64,000 nt of DNA from Adiantum capillus-veneris (GCA_014529385.2 CM043959.1:16557309-16621308), one strand, 5' to 3'; positions 12,554 through 25,690 are shown, counted from the first letter of the stretch. A program made the numbers and translations. Notes: generated by a model from the sequence alone, not told the origin.

Positions 12554-12627
12554 AAATTCTTTAAGCCATTCTGGAGTTGTGTTGTCCCTTGAATCATCTG
12601 CCTTGTTAAGTTTTACTACAAAGATCT

Positions 12628-12632
12628 ATTGC
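12628..12632. repeat. TSD of element B, left copy (ATTGC)
   Basis: ATTGC precedes the left LTR of B, and ATTGC follows its right LTR at 24311-24315. The duplication lies in the protease-RT linker of C. Confidence 0.93.
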
Positions 12633-13591
12633 TGTTGGACGGGGGAGCGACTCACACACCCATGAAGTTCTTGCAAACACTACCTAGATCAACATAATGT
12701 CAATCGAGGACACAGATGACAGGATAGGCACACAGAGGAAATCTCTTTAGCTTGTCAGGCTGAGACCATCCTACACATACAACACTCTGGAAGGCCAACT
12801 AAACCACAATCAAGAACCTCACTACCCTCAACTACACCACCTAGCCACATACACACATACGGAAGGTAACTCACCAAATCATGCCAGATTCATACGAAAC
12901 TTAAGGAATACCATCCCCTCACTAGGATACACTTGTCCCTAAGCTTCTACACTCAAAACCCTCACTCTAAACCCATCTGCGGAAAACGCGTAGGATGACA
13001 AAGCTGAATTTAGAAAGTGCCCGAAACTGAAATTTATGAGTACCTATGCGTAGCTTATGTCGCCACGATTCTATAGACTACTAGCACGCAGAAAACAGAC
13101 ATCGTTTGATACACTTACGGCCACAAATAGCTCGTAGATGCGTCGACGTGTGCGCTTCGTCTCGCATGGAATGCTTGGCGTTGTCGCGTAGCTCTCATCG
13201 AGCCTACAACAATGGTGCAGTCGGATCTCCAATGTGTTGAGCGAGCCGGGCGTAGCGAGAGGATAAAGCTCACGCTCACTCTCTTTCTCTCTCACACACA
13301 GTGGACGGCAGCGCTAAGTGTTGATTATGATAAAAGTCTCCTTTACAAAATGACCTAGGTACCTTATATACTAAGGCTACCTTAGGTTCAACCAAAAATG
13401 GGGTTGAAAGCGTCAAATGGCTTTGTATTTACAAGCTGGAAGTTCCATTGCACCCCGGCTTCTGAAAATAGAATAACTACTCATTACAAATGACGTTTAT
13501 AGCCATAATCCGCAGCATTTCATAACTCACAAAAGATAAGACTTTGGTACGAAACTTGAGTTATGTTGTGTTGTTGACCCAGTAGTCAACA
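12633..13591 (-). repeat. 3' LTR of element B
   Basis: 959 bp from TGTTGGACGG to a terminal CAACA, matching 23352-24310. It includes half of the B palindrome (AACGCGTAGGATGACA at about 12985). A 74-codon frame at 13071-13295 is shared by both LTRs only by duplication. Confidence 0.93.
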
Positions 13592-13604
13592 TTCCCCCCT
13601 TCCG
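13592..13604 (-). other. polypurine tract of element B
   Basis: On the minus strand CGGAAGGGGGGAA lies immediately upstream of the 3' LTR, nearly the same as the PPT of A. Confidence 0.85.
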
Positions 13605-13654
13605 CGTTCATGTCGTCCCCAACATGACCTGATTGTCGATGGCGATGTGGTCTT

Positions 13655-14215
<561 letters not shown>

Positions 14216-15751
14216 TTATGTCTGCGCTTCTTCATTGGGGACTTCTTTGTTCCTGTGCAATCATGTTGTTAGTGTTGTCTGCAGCTTTGTCATTGTAGGC
14301 CATTCTTCGACTCGCCATTGAGGAGAAGTATGCTATGATCTGAAATTGGTGCTCCAATTCATTTGTCAATTGATTTGAGTAGCATTTCCTTATTGTTGAT
14401 GTAGAAGGAATATGTACAAGAGGATGGTGATAGGTGTCTTTAGATTAGGGTCTAAAACCTGGATGACCAAAGGGAAAAAACCCGGTGGAAAAAAAAATGC
14501 CATTGGTATACGCTTTATTGGAGTTGAGCAGTTGAATGTGAAGTGCATGTTCATGAAAGGTGAGTGCTTGGGTGAAACATGGAAAGAGTGCCTGATGCAA
14601 GTGCCAATTATGGGACACTCTATATGCATATGAGAAATTTGTCAACAAAAGCATGCAATGTGAAAGAAGGAGATGATGGGTGTTTCGAGGAATAAATGTA
14701 GCACGTGTGACATCAAAAGATGTCTCAATAGCTTCCACCTTTCCAAGAAGGGTTATTGATGTAGAAGTTTCTCCACTCGTATCTCACTTTGCTCAGTACG
14801 TGAGTGTCTTTTGGACCTTCTCCTTCACTTCACCAGACTTAAGTACTTAAACTTCGACTCTTTTGCTCACCTATACCAGCATGAGCAACACAACGTAAAT
14901 ATTCTAAACTCTTCCAGCTTGAGTAGTACCTAGAATAGCTAAGACGCTTAGACAACAGAGAATATTACTTGAAGCTTTAGGACTAACACCTCACTCATTT
15001 TGTGGCTTAGCTACTCGACTCTGACTTTTATGACTTGTCGGTTGCATGTTGACACTGCTTTGTGACAAGTTCTTCGGCTGTTGTAGTGGCTATTGAGACA
15101 TACTTCGTGAAGTTTCATCGTTTTCCTGTACCTTCTTCTCTTTGTAGTGCTCAGGCCTCTCGTCAGTCTTTTCTTCATGTGGATTATGGATTTTTTTATT
15201 TTTTTTCTTAATAATAAACAAAGAAAATCTTAAAACAACTCAACAAAAGAAAAATCATTCAAATAGAAATCTAAATGCTATGTACACTATACACATTTCC
15301 CTAGGGGCTCATATATGGATTTTGTCCCCATACTCCTCTGTAACACTACTATGAGGGCATATACTCTAAATTTCTTCAAGAAATTATCACAATAAAACGC
15401 AAAAATTCAATGCATCTCACAAAACATTGCCCTCTAATAGTCATAATGTTAGGTCCGCATTCAGAATGCCTCCCCCCTTCCTATTTGGAGTCATCCCTTA
15501 CGACAGGGTATCGCAAAGGGTATGTGTTGTGCTTGGGCAATTAAAAGTTGTGCCTATGCAGGCCTTGTAATGTAGCCCTATTATGCATACACAGTCAATG
15601 CATGGAAAAGATTTATGTTGTGCAAGATACGGGTATAAGCAATTTGCTTATTGGCATTTGTTGGCGAGGCTTCCTATTCTAAGCAATGTAATGGTCTTTG
15701 AAGCTCCTGTATCATTGCTTGATTGAAGCGACTTGCTCGCTTCTAACTCTA
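14216..15751. other. 3' untranslated region of element B
   Basis: About 1.5 kb between the end of the long B frame and the helicase fragment, with no recognisable protein. It includes, near 14466, a GGGAAAAAACCCG block that is also found 3' of the W-x-P-K frame in element E. The rest is unassigned. Confidence 0.6.
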
Positions 15752-16663
15752 CTATAATCGTAGGAAGAATTGTAAGAATTCAAGCGGCGATGCACTGACA
15801 ACAGTTTTGTTGTTCTTCTTTGGGACCCATTTCTTTGCGAATATTGATTGTTTTGTTGCTGGCTCTCGTTTGGGAACCCATACTTGCGCGTGCTTCGTTT
15901 GTGTTTGAAGAGACTTCTTTGGGATCCACCTTTTTGTTGTGTGAGTCGACAATGGTCTTTGCTTCAGCCCTTGTACGCTTGGTTGGGGACGGGATTCAGG
16001 CTTTGAAAGTTGATACTGTGGTTGTTTTGGAATCCAAATGAATTCCTGACTTTTTTGTGCTTGAATCAACTTCTTTGGAGCCCAAACCTGAGTTGTGAAA
16101 GCTTGTGACTTTGTGATATTCGTACCCGTTCGTGCATGCTTTCCTTGCTTTTGTTTTGGTGTTGGATCTTGTGATTTGTCATTAGAGATATTTGTCTTCT
16201 TGATCCATATCTATTTTTGGCCGATCTGGCTTTTTGGTATCCAGATTTGTCGAGCTTTTTGGCTTTGACTTGTTGTCCTGTTCTTTTGACCTGTCATGGT
16301 TGTTGCTGAAGGGGTTGGTGATAGTGATGGCCTGAGTTGATGATAGGGGATGTCGTAAGATTCATCACTATCGCTACTATCCTCAGCAAGGTTGACTTCT
16401 TGTACTTTCCCTTGATTTTTTGGTTGGTAGTGGAAAGTTACTGTCTGTTTGCTCGTGGGTGGTAGTTTCTTGGAGGACTTTTCTAGCCCATTGATTAGAG
16501 CATTGTTAGCTCGTTGCTCTGGTCGTATTCCTCCTAGCTGAGTCTTTGCATCTTTATTAGGAGCCATGTATGAGGATACTTGTGGTGGCTATGTTTTCAC
16601 GGAGGACTTTGGAATCCACTTTTGATGCACTTTATTCGTGTAGCGATGACATTGATTCCCGAG
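15752..16663 (-). pseudogene. element B W-x-P-K repeat protein (C-terminal part of long frame)
   Basis: This lies in the same frame as the upstream gag-pro. It is a basic, Q/K/S/T-rich low-complexity protein with eight spaced tryptophan motifs: QKWIPKSS, QIWIPKSQ, IWIKKTN, QVWAPKK, FIWIPKQ, KRWIPKK, QVWVPKR and KKWVPKK. A short acidic patch (EDSSDSDES) precedes them. Two in-frame TAG codons (16589-16591 and 16211-16213) interrupt it. The domain is not one I recognise. The same motif recurs in A after the integrase and in E, so it is a shared, maintained part of this family. Nucleic-acid or chromatin binding is plausible from charge and tryptophans, but this is inference. Confidence 0.7.
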
Positions 16664-19600
16664 TCATTGATCTTCTTGAAGCTCGAAGTGTTCTACAGAG
16701 TCATAGAACTCGTCGTCTTCTTCATCTTTTGAGTCTCCACATTTCTTTGTTTGCTCCTTATGTCGAGAGCTTGTTGATGTCTGGTTCTCTTTGTTTTCCT
16801 GGATTACACTCACTGCAAAATAAGGAATGACATCATAGCCATTTTCATCACAAAACCTTGTTGTGGGAGCATCCTCCACGACGCACACGTCTAGAGTAGC
16901 CAAGATGTTTTCGCATCCAAAAGGCTCTATATCTTCTTCAAGAAATGGTTCGGGGATATAGTCCATATCCTCTATAACACGCTCTAGGATACATTCCTCA
17001 TGTTTCAAGCTACCACATTGTGAAGCTCCACACATCCACAGTTCTTTAGGCTTACCTAACCAAGCTGGAAGTTATGATCCTGCTACTGTGGCGGAACCAA
17101 ACTCCTCGATCGGTGTTCTCATCACATCCCTATAGCTATGGTCCCTCAAGTTTATCTTTGTTATGGTTTCCATATGTCTCAGGTATATATGGTCATAACC
17201 CCAATCTTGGACCGTTTTCAATTGTCGCATGAATGGTCTTCCCAGAATGATGTCATAGTTGTTCTTCTTGCCAAAGTCAACAACAACAAAAGTGTGTTCA
17301 TATTCAATGCCACAAGAAGTAACAAGTACTTTTTCTAGCAGTCCTAGGGGCTTTTCCTTGTGTCCGTCTGCAAGCTGCATGGTCATTCGTGTGGATATCA
17401 AGGCAGGTTTTCCCCATTTTTTCCAAACCTCTTTGGTTGCAATGGCCACACCAGCTCCACTGTCAAGGATTGCCATGGTTTTTACATTATTGAATTCCAC
17501 AGGAAGGGTGGTGTTTCCATCTTCTCCCTCGTAATACTCGCCTACCTTGTTTAATGGAACTGGCCTAGTATTTAGTTGAGGCATTTCAAGCTCTTTGATG
17601 CCTTCCTCGATTTGAGTCATTGGGGTTTTTACACCAAATTTCTCTAGACATTTACCCACATTAGCCCACATGTTTGGTCTTATTCTGAGCAACTCGGCTA
17701 ACATTATTGTACAGGTGACTGGGGTAGATAGAATATCTACTAGCCCCTTTGAATCGATGGCCTTGTTGGGAGTCAGTCTCTGTGATGGGACTACAACCAC
17801 ATCTGACTTGGTCTCGTACTCTCCCATGTAGGACGATAGTGTTCTTAGCGAATGGGGTTGACTATCCATAGATTGTACAGATTCTTTGTCGCCCCAATAT
17901 GATCGCACATGTAGATTCATTTGAGATCCAGTCTCAAATTCCTCTATTGGTGGTAGAAACACTCCTCGTTCATCACTAGTCTTGTCTACTCGTCTTCTTA
18001 GGTCATCGGCTTCATTGGACTCTCTGACTTGTTTCCACAATTCGTCAAGACCATTTTCCTCTTTACAATCCTCAGGTATAGCTTGGTGAGATCCCTCGGA
18101 AGAGTTATCGGTGGTATTCAGTACTATCCTTGGTTCTAATGCTGGGTCTTTGAGGTTTGGTCTGAGCTCATGACTAGAATCTGGCTCTTTTAGTTCCTGG
18201 TTTGGTGGGATTACTTGTGTAGGCATGACACGGATCACATCCTCAGGTTTTGCAACTGGTGGTTCTAGTAAATCTTGGGCTGTTTGAATCATTTTCCAGC
18301 ACATTTCAAACCTTTGCTTCTCTGGTTCCGCATAGGGATATGTCATCCACCTGTGTTATTGGGTTTGGTTGTTTTTGAGCCTCACATCATAGGCTTTCAA
18401 GAGGCCATCTAATGTCTCATTAACCTGCTCTGCCAACACAGATCCTCCTGAACTAGCACTTCTCGGTTTCTCACATGTGGATGGTTCTTCTTGAGGTTTA
18501 ACCATCTGTGTAACAGAAGGTGCCTCCTTTTCCTCATGTTGTTTTATCTTCTCCTCAACTTCGGTAAGCTTCTCAGCTAGGGATTTTTTCTCTCGTTCCC
18601 TGCGTGATTTCATCCTAGTCTTTCTAGCTTTCCAACTATTTCGTTTGCTCTTGGTTTTTTGACTAGGTGCGTCTGTCTTTGGACTCGTGTCACTTTTCGT
18701 GTTCTTTGTCTCTGGATTCTCATCAAATTTCTTTTGATCTTGTGCTCTCGTAACCACTTGAACTGGTACGACATTTTCATTTTCTGAGCTACTAGGGAGT
18801 TGAACAATCCCTAATACATTTGTCGTGATTTTCCTGATTTGGTTTGGTTTTTTCGGGTAATCGGGGATCAAGTGAGTGATGCCACACTCAAGACAATAGG
18901 CATTTACTTCAGTGATCTCCGTATGAGGACATTGTTTGACCAAGTGGTTGTCACGACTTTTGTGACAATCTGTCTCTGGTTGAGGAGATTCTTTTAGCAT
19001 TTCCTCTTGGCTATACGCAAGCTTTGACCTAGATAAGCCGTTATTTGCAATGAATCGCAATGTCCTTTCATCCATTTCATACCTTATTTCTTTCGACTGA
19101 AACCCAGGAGGTGGAGGTTGTACCGGCCTCACCACTCCATGTGTTTCTCTCACATTTTGTTGCTCCGAAGGGTAGTACTCACTTTGGTTGCTATACCACA
19201 TTGTAGCTGGTACTGGTGTTGGTTTATTTGATGCTTCCATCATTGGCATGTATCTCATGTCTACCGGCATTCTAGCACCTGGCAGCGGAGGTTGTTGTCC
19301 TAAGACAAGTTGTGGCCTTAAAACTCCTACTGGTCCTGCCGCATTCCCCGTAATGTATCTAGGTGGAGTAGGTGCTTCTGGAAAAGGTTGTACATACCTC
19401 TCCCTAGCATTTTCCATGTTATAATAGCACTCTTTCACCGTATGGTTTGTCCATTTTCTCTCAATTTTACACCACTTTGGCTCTCCCGAATCAGACCTTA
19501 CAAGAGGAATCAACCTCTTGACCAAGTCGTCGATAAGCTTTTCTTGATCAATAGGTGCCGTTGGCTTGGCAATGGACTCACTTATCTGTGAAACACTATG

Positions 19601-20662
19601 CTGAGGGGATGTGTCATCTCCTTGACTCTTTAAGTCCTTTTCTTTGTATGCCTCACCATTATCCACTAGATAAAGAGCTTCTTTGATCAACTCGTTTAGC
19701 GTCATCCTCCTTGTCATATGCAGATCCTTCTGAAGGCCCTCATCTCTCATTCCCTGGATAAAGATCAGCATCATTCGTGCCTTTGTAGGTAATTCCGCTC
19801 TCGGACAGAGCTTAACATATCTCTTGAGTCGTAATGATGCTTTGCGTACTGATTCATCCTCTTTCTGTTTGAATCTATGGATTTGCGAGACCGTGTTGTG
19901 AGCAATGCCTTTTGGCGAGAATTCTTCAATAAACTCCTCAAACAGCTCATCTAGGGTCTCAAAATCCCATTTTTCCACCTAGTCGAACCATGTAGTTGCA
20001 TCATCTTCTAGAGTCAATCCAAATCCCGCAAACTGTGTAGCAAAATCTGAAACTTCCTTTGCTCTAATCACTCTTCTAAAAGCCGTTACGTGATCTCTCG
20101 GATCTTTATCTACGGAGTATTTTCTGTTTATCCATTTTTGGACTTGGGATGGTCTAACTCGTGGATTGTCTACAAGTCTAACCAGAGACTCTCCCAATCC
20201 TTCTCTCGTTATCGCTCTTGAAGGGAATCCTGGTGGCTCTCTTCTTGGAATTCCTATAGGAATTCTCGTGTTTGGTGGAGGCATTTGTGGTCCTTCATTG
20301 ACCAAATATCCACCTCTTTCTAGTACAGTCTGTGGATTTGTGCTTTCTACAACTCTGTATTCTCGTCCATACATGTCGACAACTATAGATCTCCATTGAC
20401 AATCGACTCCGTTTGTGTAAACATATAAGAGCTTGTAATCCGTTATCTCTTCTAGGTATGGATCTGAGCACCTATAAAGATTGACCTCATTGTCGTCAAT
20501 GTATCTATATAGTCCTTCACTCTCATGACCAATCATCCCAACTCTCTTAACAAGATGGGTCTTTATCAATTGCAAGTTTGGAAGATCCATTGTGGGAGGA
20601 TATTCCTCTATCGTCGGGATCTCCAAGCTTGTGTAAGCTGCGTTTGAATCTAGGGTAGACAT
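16664..20662 (-). pseudogene. element B gag-protease polyprotein
   Basis: One frame of 1,333 codons, broken only by in-frame stops at 19979-19981 (TAG), 18356-18358 (TAA) and 17072-17074 (TAA), and ended by TGA at 16664. The N-terminus resembles that of A (LYRYIDDNEVNLYRC-type block). A retrotransposon gag core follows (RPSQVQKWI, ATTWFD, LDELFEEFIEEF, RFKQKEDESVRKASLRLKRY). A degenerate knuckle is seen in CLECGITHLIPDY, where the last Cys is Tyr. The protease has AILDSGAGVAIATK (DSG catalytic motif) and IILGRPFMR. After it comes a conserved WMCGASQCGS block and an acidic tail. Counterparts for every block exist in A. No pol follows. Loss by nonsense changes without a single frameshift over 4.9 kb is unusual. 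Confidence 0.88.
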
Positions 20663-23332
20663 GATTTCTTGGCTTAAGAGCTTTTGCTTGGTTCAAGTAG
20701 ACTTAGTCCACTGTGTTCAAGTGCCTTGGTTAGGGAAAAGTCGAAACTATGTCCAAAACCGCAACCGTTTCGTCACAATTCTCGCAAATTGTCGCTTTTA
20801 GACACCCCTAACTTGCGGATGAATTTTGAGGCCTCAAACGACGTTTTTTCAAAATTGACCTGAATGATTGCCATGGGCATACATTTAGATCATGTATTGC
20901 TCTAAGATCTGTAGAGCCGCTCTCAGGCTACGTTTTGATATAAAAACTTTTCCGATCCGATACCGTTTGTGAAAGTTATGGCCAAAACAGTGAAATGCAG
21001 TCTAGAATGGTCAAAATGAGTCCAAATTCAAATTTAAAAGAAGATTTGGGATCTCTGTGAGACTGTGAACGTATGGTCAAAAGTATAGTTGGACCCTAAA
21101 ACTGGCCTAGAGACATCCTACGCGTAGGATGTCTATATGCTCAGAATTTAACAAAATTTGGTCCAAAGACTCCCCTTAAGTCCAGCAACACAATGGTATG
21201 CTTAGAATTTCATTTGGACCTAAAAATGGCCTTGAGACATCCTACGCGTAGGATGTCTTTTTGCTCAGAATGACTTGAAATTTTCACCCCAGCTTCTCCT
21301 TGATGTGCTGATCACAGTGGTGTGCTCATAGGTTGGTTTGGAGCCCTAAATCAAGCTGGAGACATCCTACACGTAGGATGTCTAACTGCTCAGATTTTGT
21401 CCAAACTTGATCCCAAGATTCTCCTAGTGCTCAGCAACCCAATGGTATACTCAAAATTGAATTTGGATGCCAATAGGTCAAGATTTGGGCTGCATAAGCT
21501 TCTAGTGCATTCCAAGAGTAGGATGTCTGAATAGGCCAAACAAGGTCCAAATTCACTTTTGAAGAAAGTTCTGGAATCCTTGAGACACTTAGAACCTCCC
21601 TATATGGCCAAAGTAGAATTTTGACCACTTTATGACCCTGGAGACATCCTACGCGTAGGATGTCTTTTTGCTCTGTTTCAGCTCAAACTTGCATTGTAGC
21701 TTCCCCTTGATGTGCTTAACTCACAGCTATTTTCACTTTTTGATTCTGACACCTATAGGTTGGTCAAATGATCCAGAATCTGCTCCATAAGCCTGATGTC
21801 TGTTCTGATGAATTCCTAAGTCAAATCAACTCCAAATTGGACCAAATTTTCCTAGGAGGCTTGCCTAAGGCTATACAACACCCTCCTATGTCCACAGTTT
21901 GAATTTGGCCTCTAAATCATGCCTTAGACATCCTACGCGTAGGATGTCTAACTGCTCAGAATTGCCCCAAATTTGAACCACAGACACTCCTAAAGGTGCT
22001 GATCACTGTGGTATGCTCAGATTTATTTTAGAGTCCAAAATCACACAGAAGACATCCTACGTGTAGGATGTCTTTTTGGCCTGTTTGACCCCATACTTGT
22101 CCCACAGCTTCCCCTTGATGTCAGCAACCCAGTGGTATGCTTAGAATTTGGTTTGGATTTCAAAAGTCCCAAATTTTAGCCGTTCTTGCCTTTTTTCAGT
22201 CAGAAGTGCTAAAGTCCACTTTGAACCCAATTTTCTCACCCAAATGAGGTGAAACCCCTTTCAGTCACTCAATATATCATTCAAGACATGTTCATGCAGC
22301 CATATTATGGTTTTGGTCTCAAAATAATGCTTTGGCACAAATTGGGTAGGATGTCTGGCAATTTCAATCTATCTGGCCTTATCCTATCAAGATATGGTCA
22401 AATTTCCACTTTCCAGGTGAAAATAGGGTAAAACCTACCTTCTGAACACAATGGTCAACTCAGAATTTCAAAATTTCCACTAGATCACCCTGTAGACACC
22501 CTACGCGTAGGATGTCTACTGCTGATTTTTTGATACTGAAGTGTCCCTGATGCTTCCTTATGCTCTCAGCAAGTGCAAGTATGCTTCACAATTGCAAAAA
22601 CATGCAAAAATCACTCAATTAAGCCTTCGCTGAAATTTTACGTTTTCTGACTCCGCCTTTTGGCTTTTGGTCAACAAAAATAGGGAAAAACACCCAAGTC
22701 AATATGAAAATAGGGTAAAACCTACCCTCTGAACCCACTGGTGCAGTCAGAATTTTCAAATTTGGTCTCCGGAACCCCCTTGAGACATCCTACGCGTAGG
22801 ATGTCTATGTTTACAGAATTGTAGGTTTTCTTCACAGAACCCTTGCAAATGCTCTTTTATATGCACAACATTAGTCAGTCATACAAAAATATCCACAAAA
22901 GCTTGTTTAATGCATTTTTACCCTCAAAACCACACTTTTTTGTGATTTCAAATGCAATCAAGCACTTTAGCAAATAATTCAGTGCTGAATAGCTCTAGAT
23001 CAGAATCGGATCACTTACCTAAAGCTACTCCTACAAATCATATGGGGTTTTGCATCTATGAGTAGAAAAACGCTTCACTGCCACACACAGACTAGTAAAC
23101 GCTTTTATCACCTCACAAATCACTCAGCCACCAACAACTACTCTAATCCACAGATCCTAACTAAACCTATCTAGTCACGCAGACCCTCGGCAAGACACAC
23201 GCTTCCTGGCTATCCACTTGATCGCGGAATATCCTCTTCCGGACCCACTTAAGAAAAACGCTTTCTTTAGCCGAAACTAAATCGAGCAACCATCACACGA
23301 GTGTTAGTAGGAAACCTACTTAGGTCCTTGTG
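20663..23332 (-). other. element B 5' leader with palindrome array
   Basis: About 2.7 kb between PBS and gag, with no protein-coding signal. Between 21111 and 22806 it is a degenerate array of units of roughly 125-150 bp, most of them holding a 24-nt palindrome (see separate entry). The linking text (GGTATGCTCAGAATT, CTTCCCCTTGATG) also recurs imperfectly. Confidence 0.8.
21111..22806. repeat. array of 24-nt palindromes in leader of B
   Basis: The half-site AGACATCCTACG is followed directly by its exact reverse complement. Perfect copies lie at 21111, 21235, 21642, 21926 and 22783. Copies with one changed base lie at 21360, 22050 and 22494. Degenerate or half copies lie at 21505 and 22344. 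Spacings are 124, 125, 145, 137, 284, 124, 294, 150 and 289 bp, close to one or two times about 125-150. A half copy also lies in each LTR. The flanking sequence is far more diverged than the palindromes themselves. Confidence 0.9.
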
Positions 23333-23350
23333 TCCCCGGAAGCGGCGCCA
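23333..23350 (-). other. PBS of element B (tRNA-Asp-like)
   Basis: On the minus strand TGGCGCCGCTTCCGGGGA starts one base inside the 5' LTR. It resembles the complement of the 3' end of plant tRNA-Asp used by Athila/Tat elements. Confidence 0.88.
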
Positions 23351-23351
23351 A

Positions 23352-24310
23352 TGTTGGACGGGGGAGCGACTCACACACCCATGAAGTGCTTGCAAACACT
23401 ACCTAGATCAACATAATGTCAATCGAGGACACAGATGACACGATAGGCACACAGAGGAAATCTCTTTAGCTTGTCAGGCTGAGACCATCCTACACATACA
23501 ACACTCTGGAAGGCCAACTAAACCACAATCAAGAACCTCACTACCCTCAACTACACCACCTAGCCACATACACACATACGAAAGGTAACTCACCAAATCA
23601 TGCCAGATTCATACGAAACTTAAGGAATACCATCCCCTCACTAGGATACACTTGTCCCTAAGCTTCTACACTCAAAACCCTCACTCTAAACCCATCTACA
23701 GAAAACGCGTAGGATGACAGAGCTGAATTTAGAAAGTGCCCGAAACTGAAATTTATGAGTACCTATGCGTAGCTTATGTTGCCACGATTCTATAGACTAC
23801 TAGCACGCAGAAAACAGACATCGTTTGATACACTTACGGCCACAAATAGCTCGTAGATGCGTCGGCGTGTGCGCTTCGTCTCGCATGGAATGCTTGGCGT
23901 TGTCACGTAGCTCTCATCGAGCCTACAACAATGGTGCAGTCGGATCTCCAATGTGTTGAGCGAGCCGGGCGTAGCGAGAGGATAAAGCTCACGCTCACTC
24001 TCTTTCTCTCTCACACACAGTAGACGGCAGCGCTAAGTTTTGATTATGATAAAAGTCTCCTTTACAAAATGACCTAGGTACCTTATATACTAAGGCTACC
24101 TTAGGTTTAACCAAAAATGGGGTTGAAAGGGTCAAATGGCTTTGTATTTACAATCTGGAAGTGCCATTGCACCCTGGCTTCTGAAAATAGAATAACTACT
24201 CATTACAAATGACGTTTATAGCCATAATCCGCAGCATTTCATAACTCGCAAAAGATAAGACTTTGGTACAAAACGTGAGTTATGTTGTGTTGTTGACCCA
24301 GCGGTCAGCA
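23352..24310 (-). repeat. 5' LTR of element B
   Basis: 959-bp copy of 12633-13591, next to the PBS, so upstream on the minus strand. ATTGC (24311-24315) follows as the second TSD copy. Confidence 0.93.
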
Positions 24311-24800
24311 ATTGCCCTTTACGTAACCCCTTCAGAAGTCGACTAGCGTTGACTAAATGAGCCTTAGGTTTCCCATTTAATCCTTGTACTAATATTTCTT
24401 CACCTAAGTGATTTTTGAAGGTTAAGTTCCCTTGAACACAGTGAATTTGGGCTGGATTTTTGATTAGCCAATCCATTCCTAGGATACCATCATAGATTCC
24501 TACTGGAAGAGTTCGAAAGTAGGATGAAGTCAGGGTTCCCCCTAGTTCAAACTCAACTTTCCCAGCTGTAAATTGAGATAGAACCTCTTTCCCATTTGCT
24601 AGTTCTACTACTAATTTCTTGGTAGGATATTGGTTCAATTTAAGTTTCCTTAAACATTTAGGAGAGAGAAAAGAGTGTGTGCTGCCACAATCTATAAGTA
24701 GTTCAAAATTTTCACCTTCTCTGTTTGCAGTGGTTTGGATGACAGCATACTGTTGCCGAGCTCCAGGGTTATCAATGGCGGCAAAAAGAGTAGCTCTTTC
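24311..24800 (-). pseudogene. element C aspartic protease
   Basis: Minus-strand frame with ENFELLIDCGSTHSF, where the catalytic motif reads DCGS rather than DTG/DSG, then PKCLRKLKLN, VELANGKEVLSQF and ILGMDWLIKNPAQIHC, the typical retropepsin tail. B inserted just after KGLRKGQ, in the linker to RT. The Cys may be a mutation or a natural variant; chromovirus proteases usually have D-S/T-G. Confidence 0.82.
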
Positions 24801-25690
24801 ATCTTCCTCATCCTGCAGGGTAGGCTCTCCTACTGTAGCATAAGCTCTGGCTCCTCTACCTCTTCCTCTACCTCGTCCTCTGTTGCCTCTACCTCTTTGA
24901 TTATTTCCTTGTCCTATTTGAGTGTGAGAAGGGGTTCTGGTAGCAATTTGAGGATTTTGCCCCTCAGGACATTGACTCCTCTAGTGTCCCATTCTATTGC
25001 ATCTATAGCATCTGATGTTCGGGAAAGTCTGCTCTATAGTGGCTGCAGCTGACACTGCCCTCCGTTGACCTCCTTGATTATAATTACCCCTTGCTCTTCC
25101 TCTAAAGTTATTGTAGTTGTAATAGTTCCTGGCAGGAGGGTTTTCTTCAGCTGCAAGTGGTTTAGCTCTTAGAAGAGCATCTTGAATAGAGGTGGGTCTC
25201 ATAGCTTCCAGCCGGTTACTCAAGGGTTTGTTTAAACCCTGACAAAAGCGAGCAATCTGTTGTTCCATAGTCATTGGTGGTGCGTAACGTCGTAAAGACA
25301 CATATTTGGTGTAATGCTCCTCCAAAGTAAGCCCTAACTATTTGAGGGCAAAGAACTCATTCATCTTGATATCTTGGTGAGCTGGAGGAAGATATCTTTC
25401 TTTCACTGCCTGCTTCATTCTTTCCCAAGAGGGACTAGTGGAAGGATTATCTCTACAGTATTGTTTCCACCAGAGTTTGGCATCTCCGGTGAGTCGGAAC
25501 ATTCATAACATTGCTTGATTCTCTGAAGCAGTTCCTGCTGCCAAGAAATAATCATTCATGGCGTCGAGCCATGCTTCGGCATCACGTTCTAAATTGGTTC
25601 CTTCTCCCTTGAAAGTTGGGAGTTGAACTTGTTTTAACAGTAGTTTCTTTTCCTGGGTGGGAGTATAGAGACTTTTGGCAATTCCCTGAG
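24801..25690 (-). pseudogene. element C gag
   Basis: Broken frame covering the retrotransposon gag core (DAEAWLDAMNDYF, LTGDAKLWWKQY, WERMKQAVKERYLPP, EEHYTKYVSLRRYAP, IARFCQGLNKPL) and an RG/N-rich stretch. The CCHC zinc knuckle is CYRCNRMGH, a stop, then RSQC. A second RG-rich stretch (RGRGNRGRGRGRGR) leads to the protease. At least three in-frame stops are present. Confidence 0.82.

Noticed and set aside
13071-13295. 74-codon frame repeated at 23790-24014
   Set aside because: It lies in the LTRs of B; conservation reflects LTR duplication, not selection on a protein.
21111-22806. CRISPR-like array
   Set aside because: The repeats are perfect palindromes in a plant retroelement leader, spacers are related to each other and long, and no cas genes exist.
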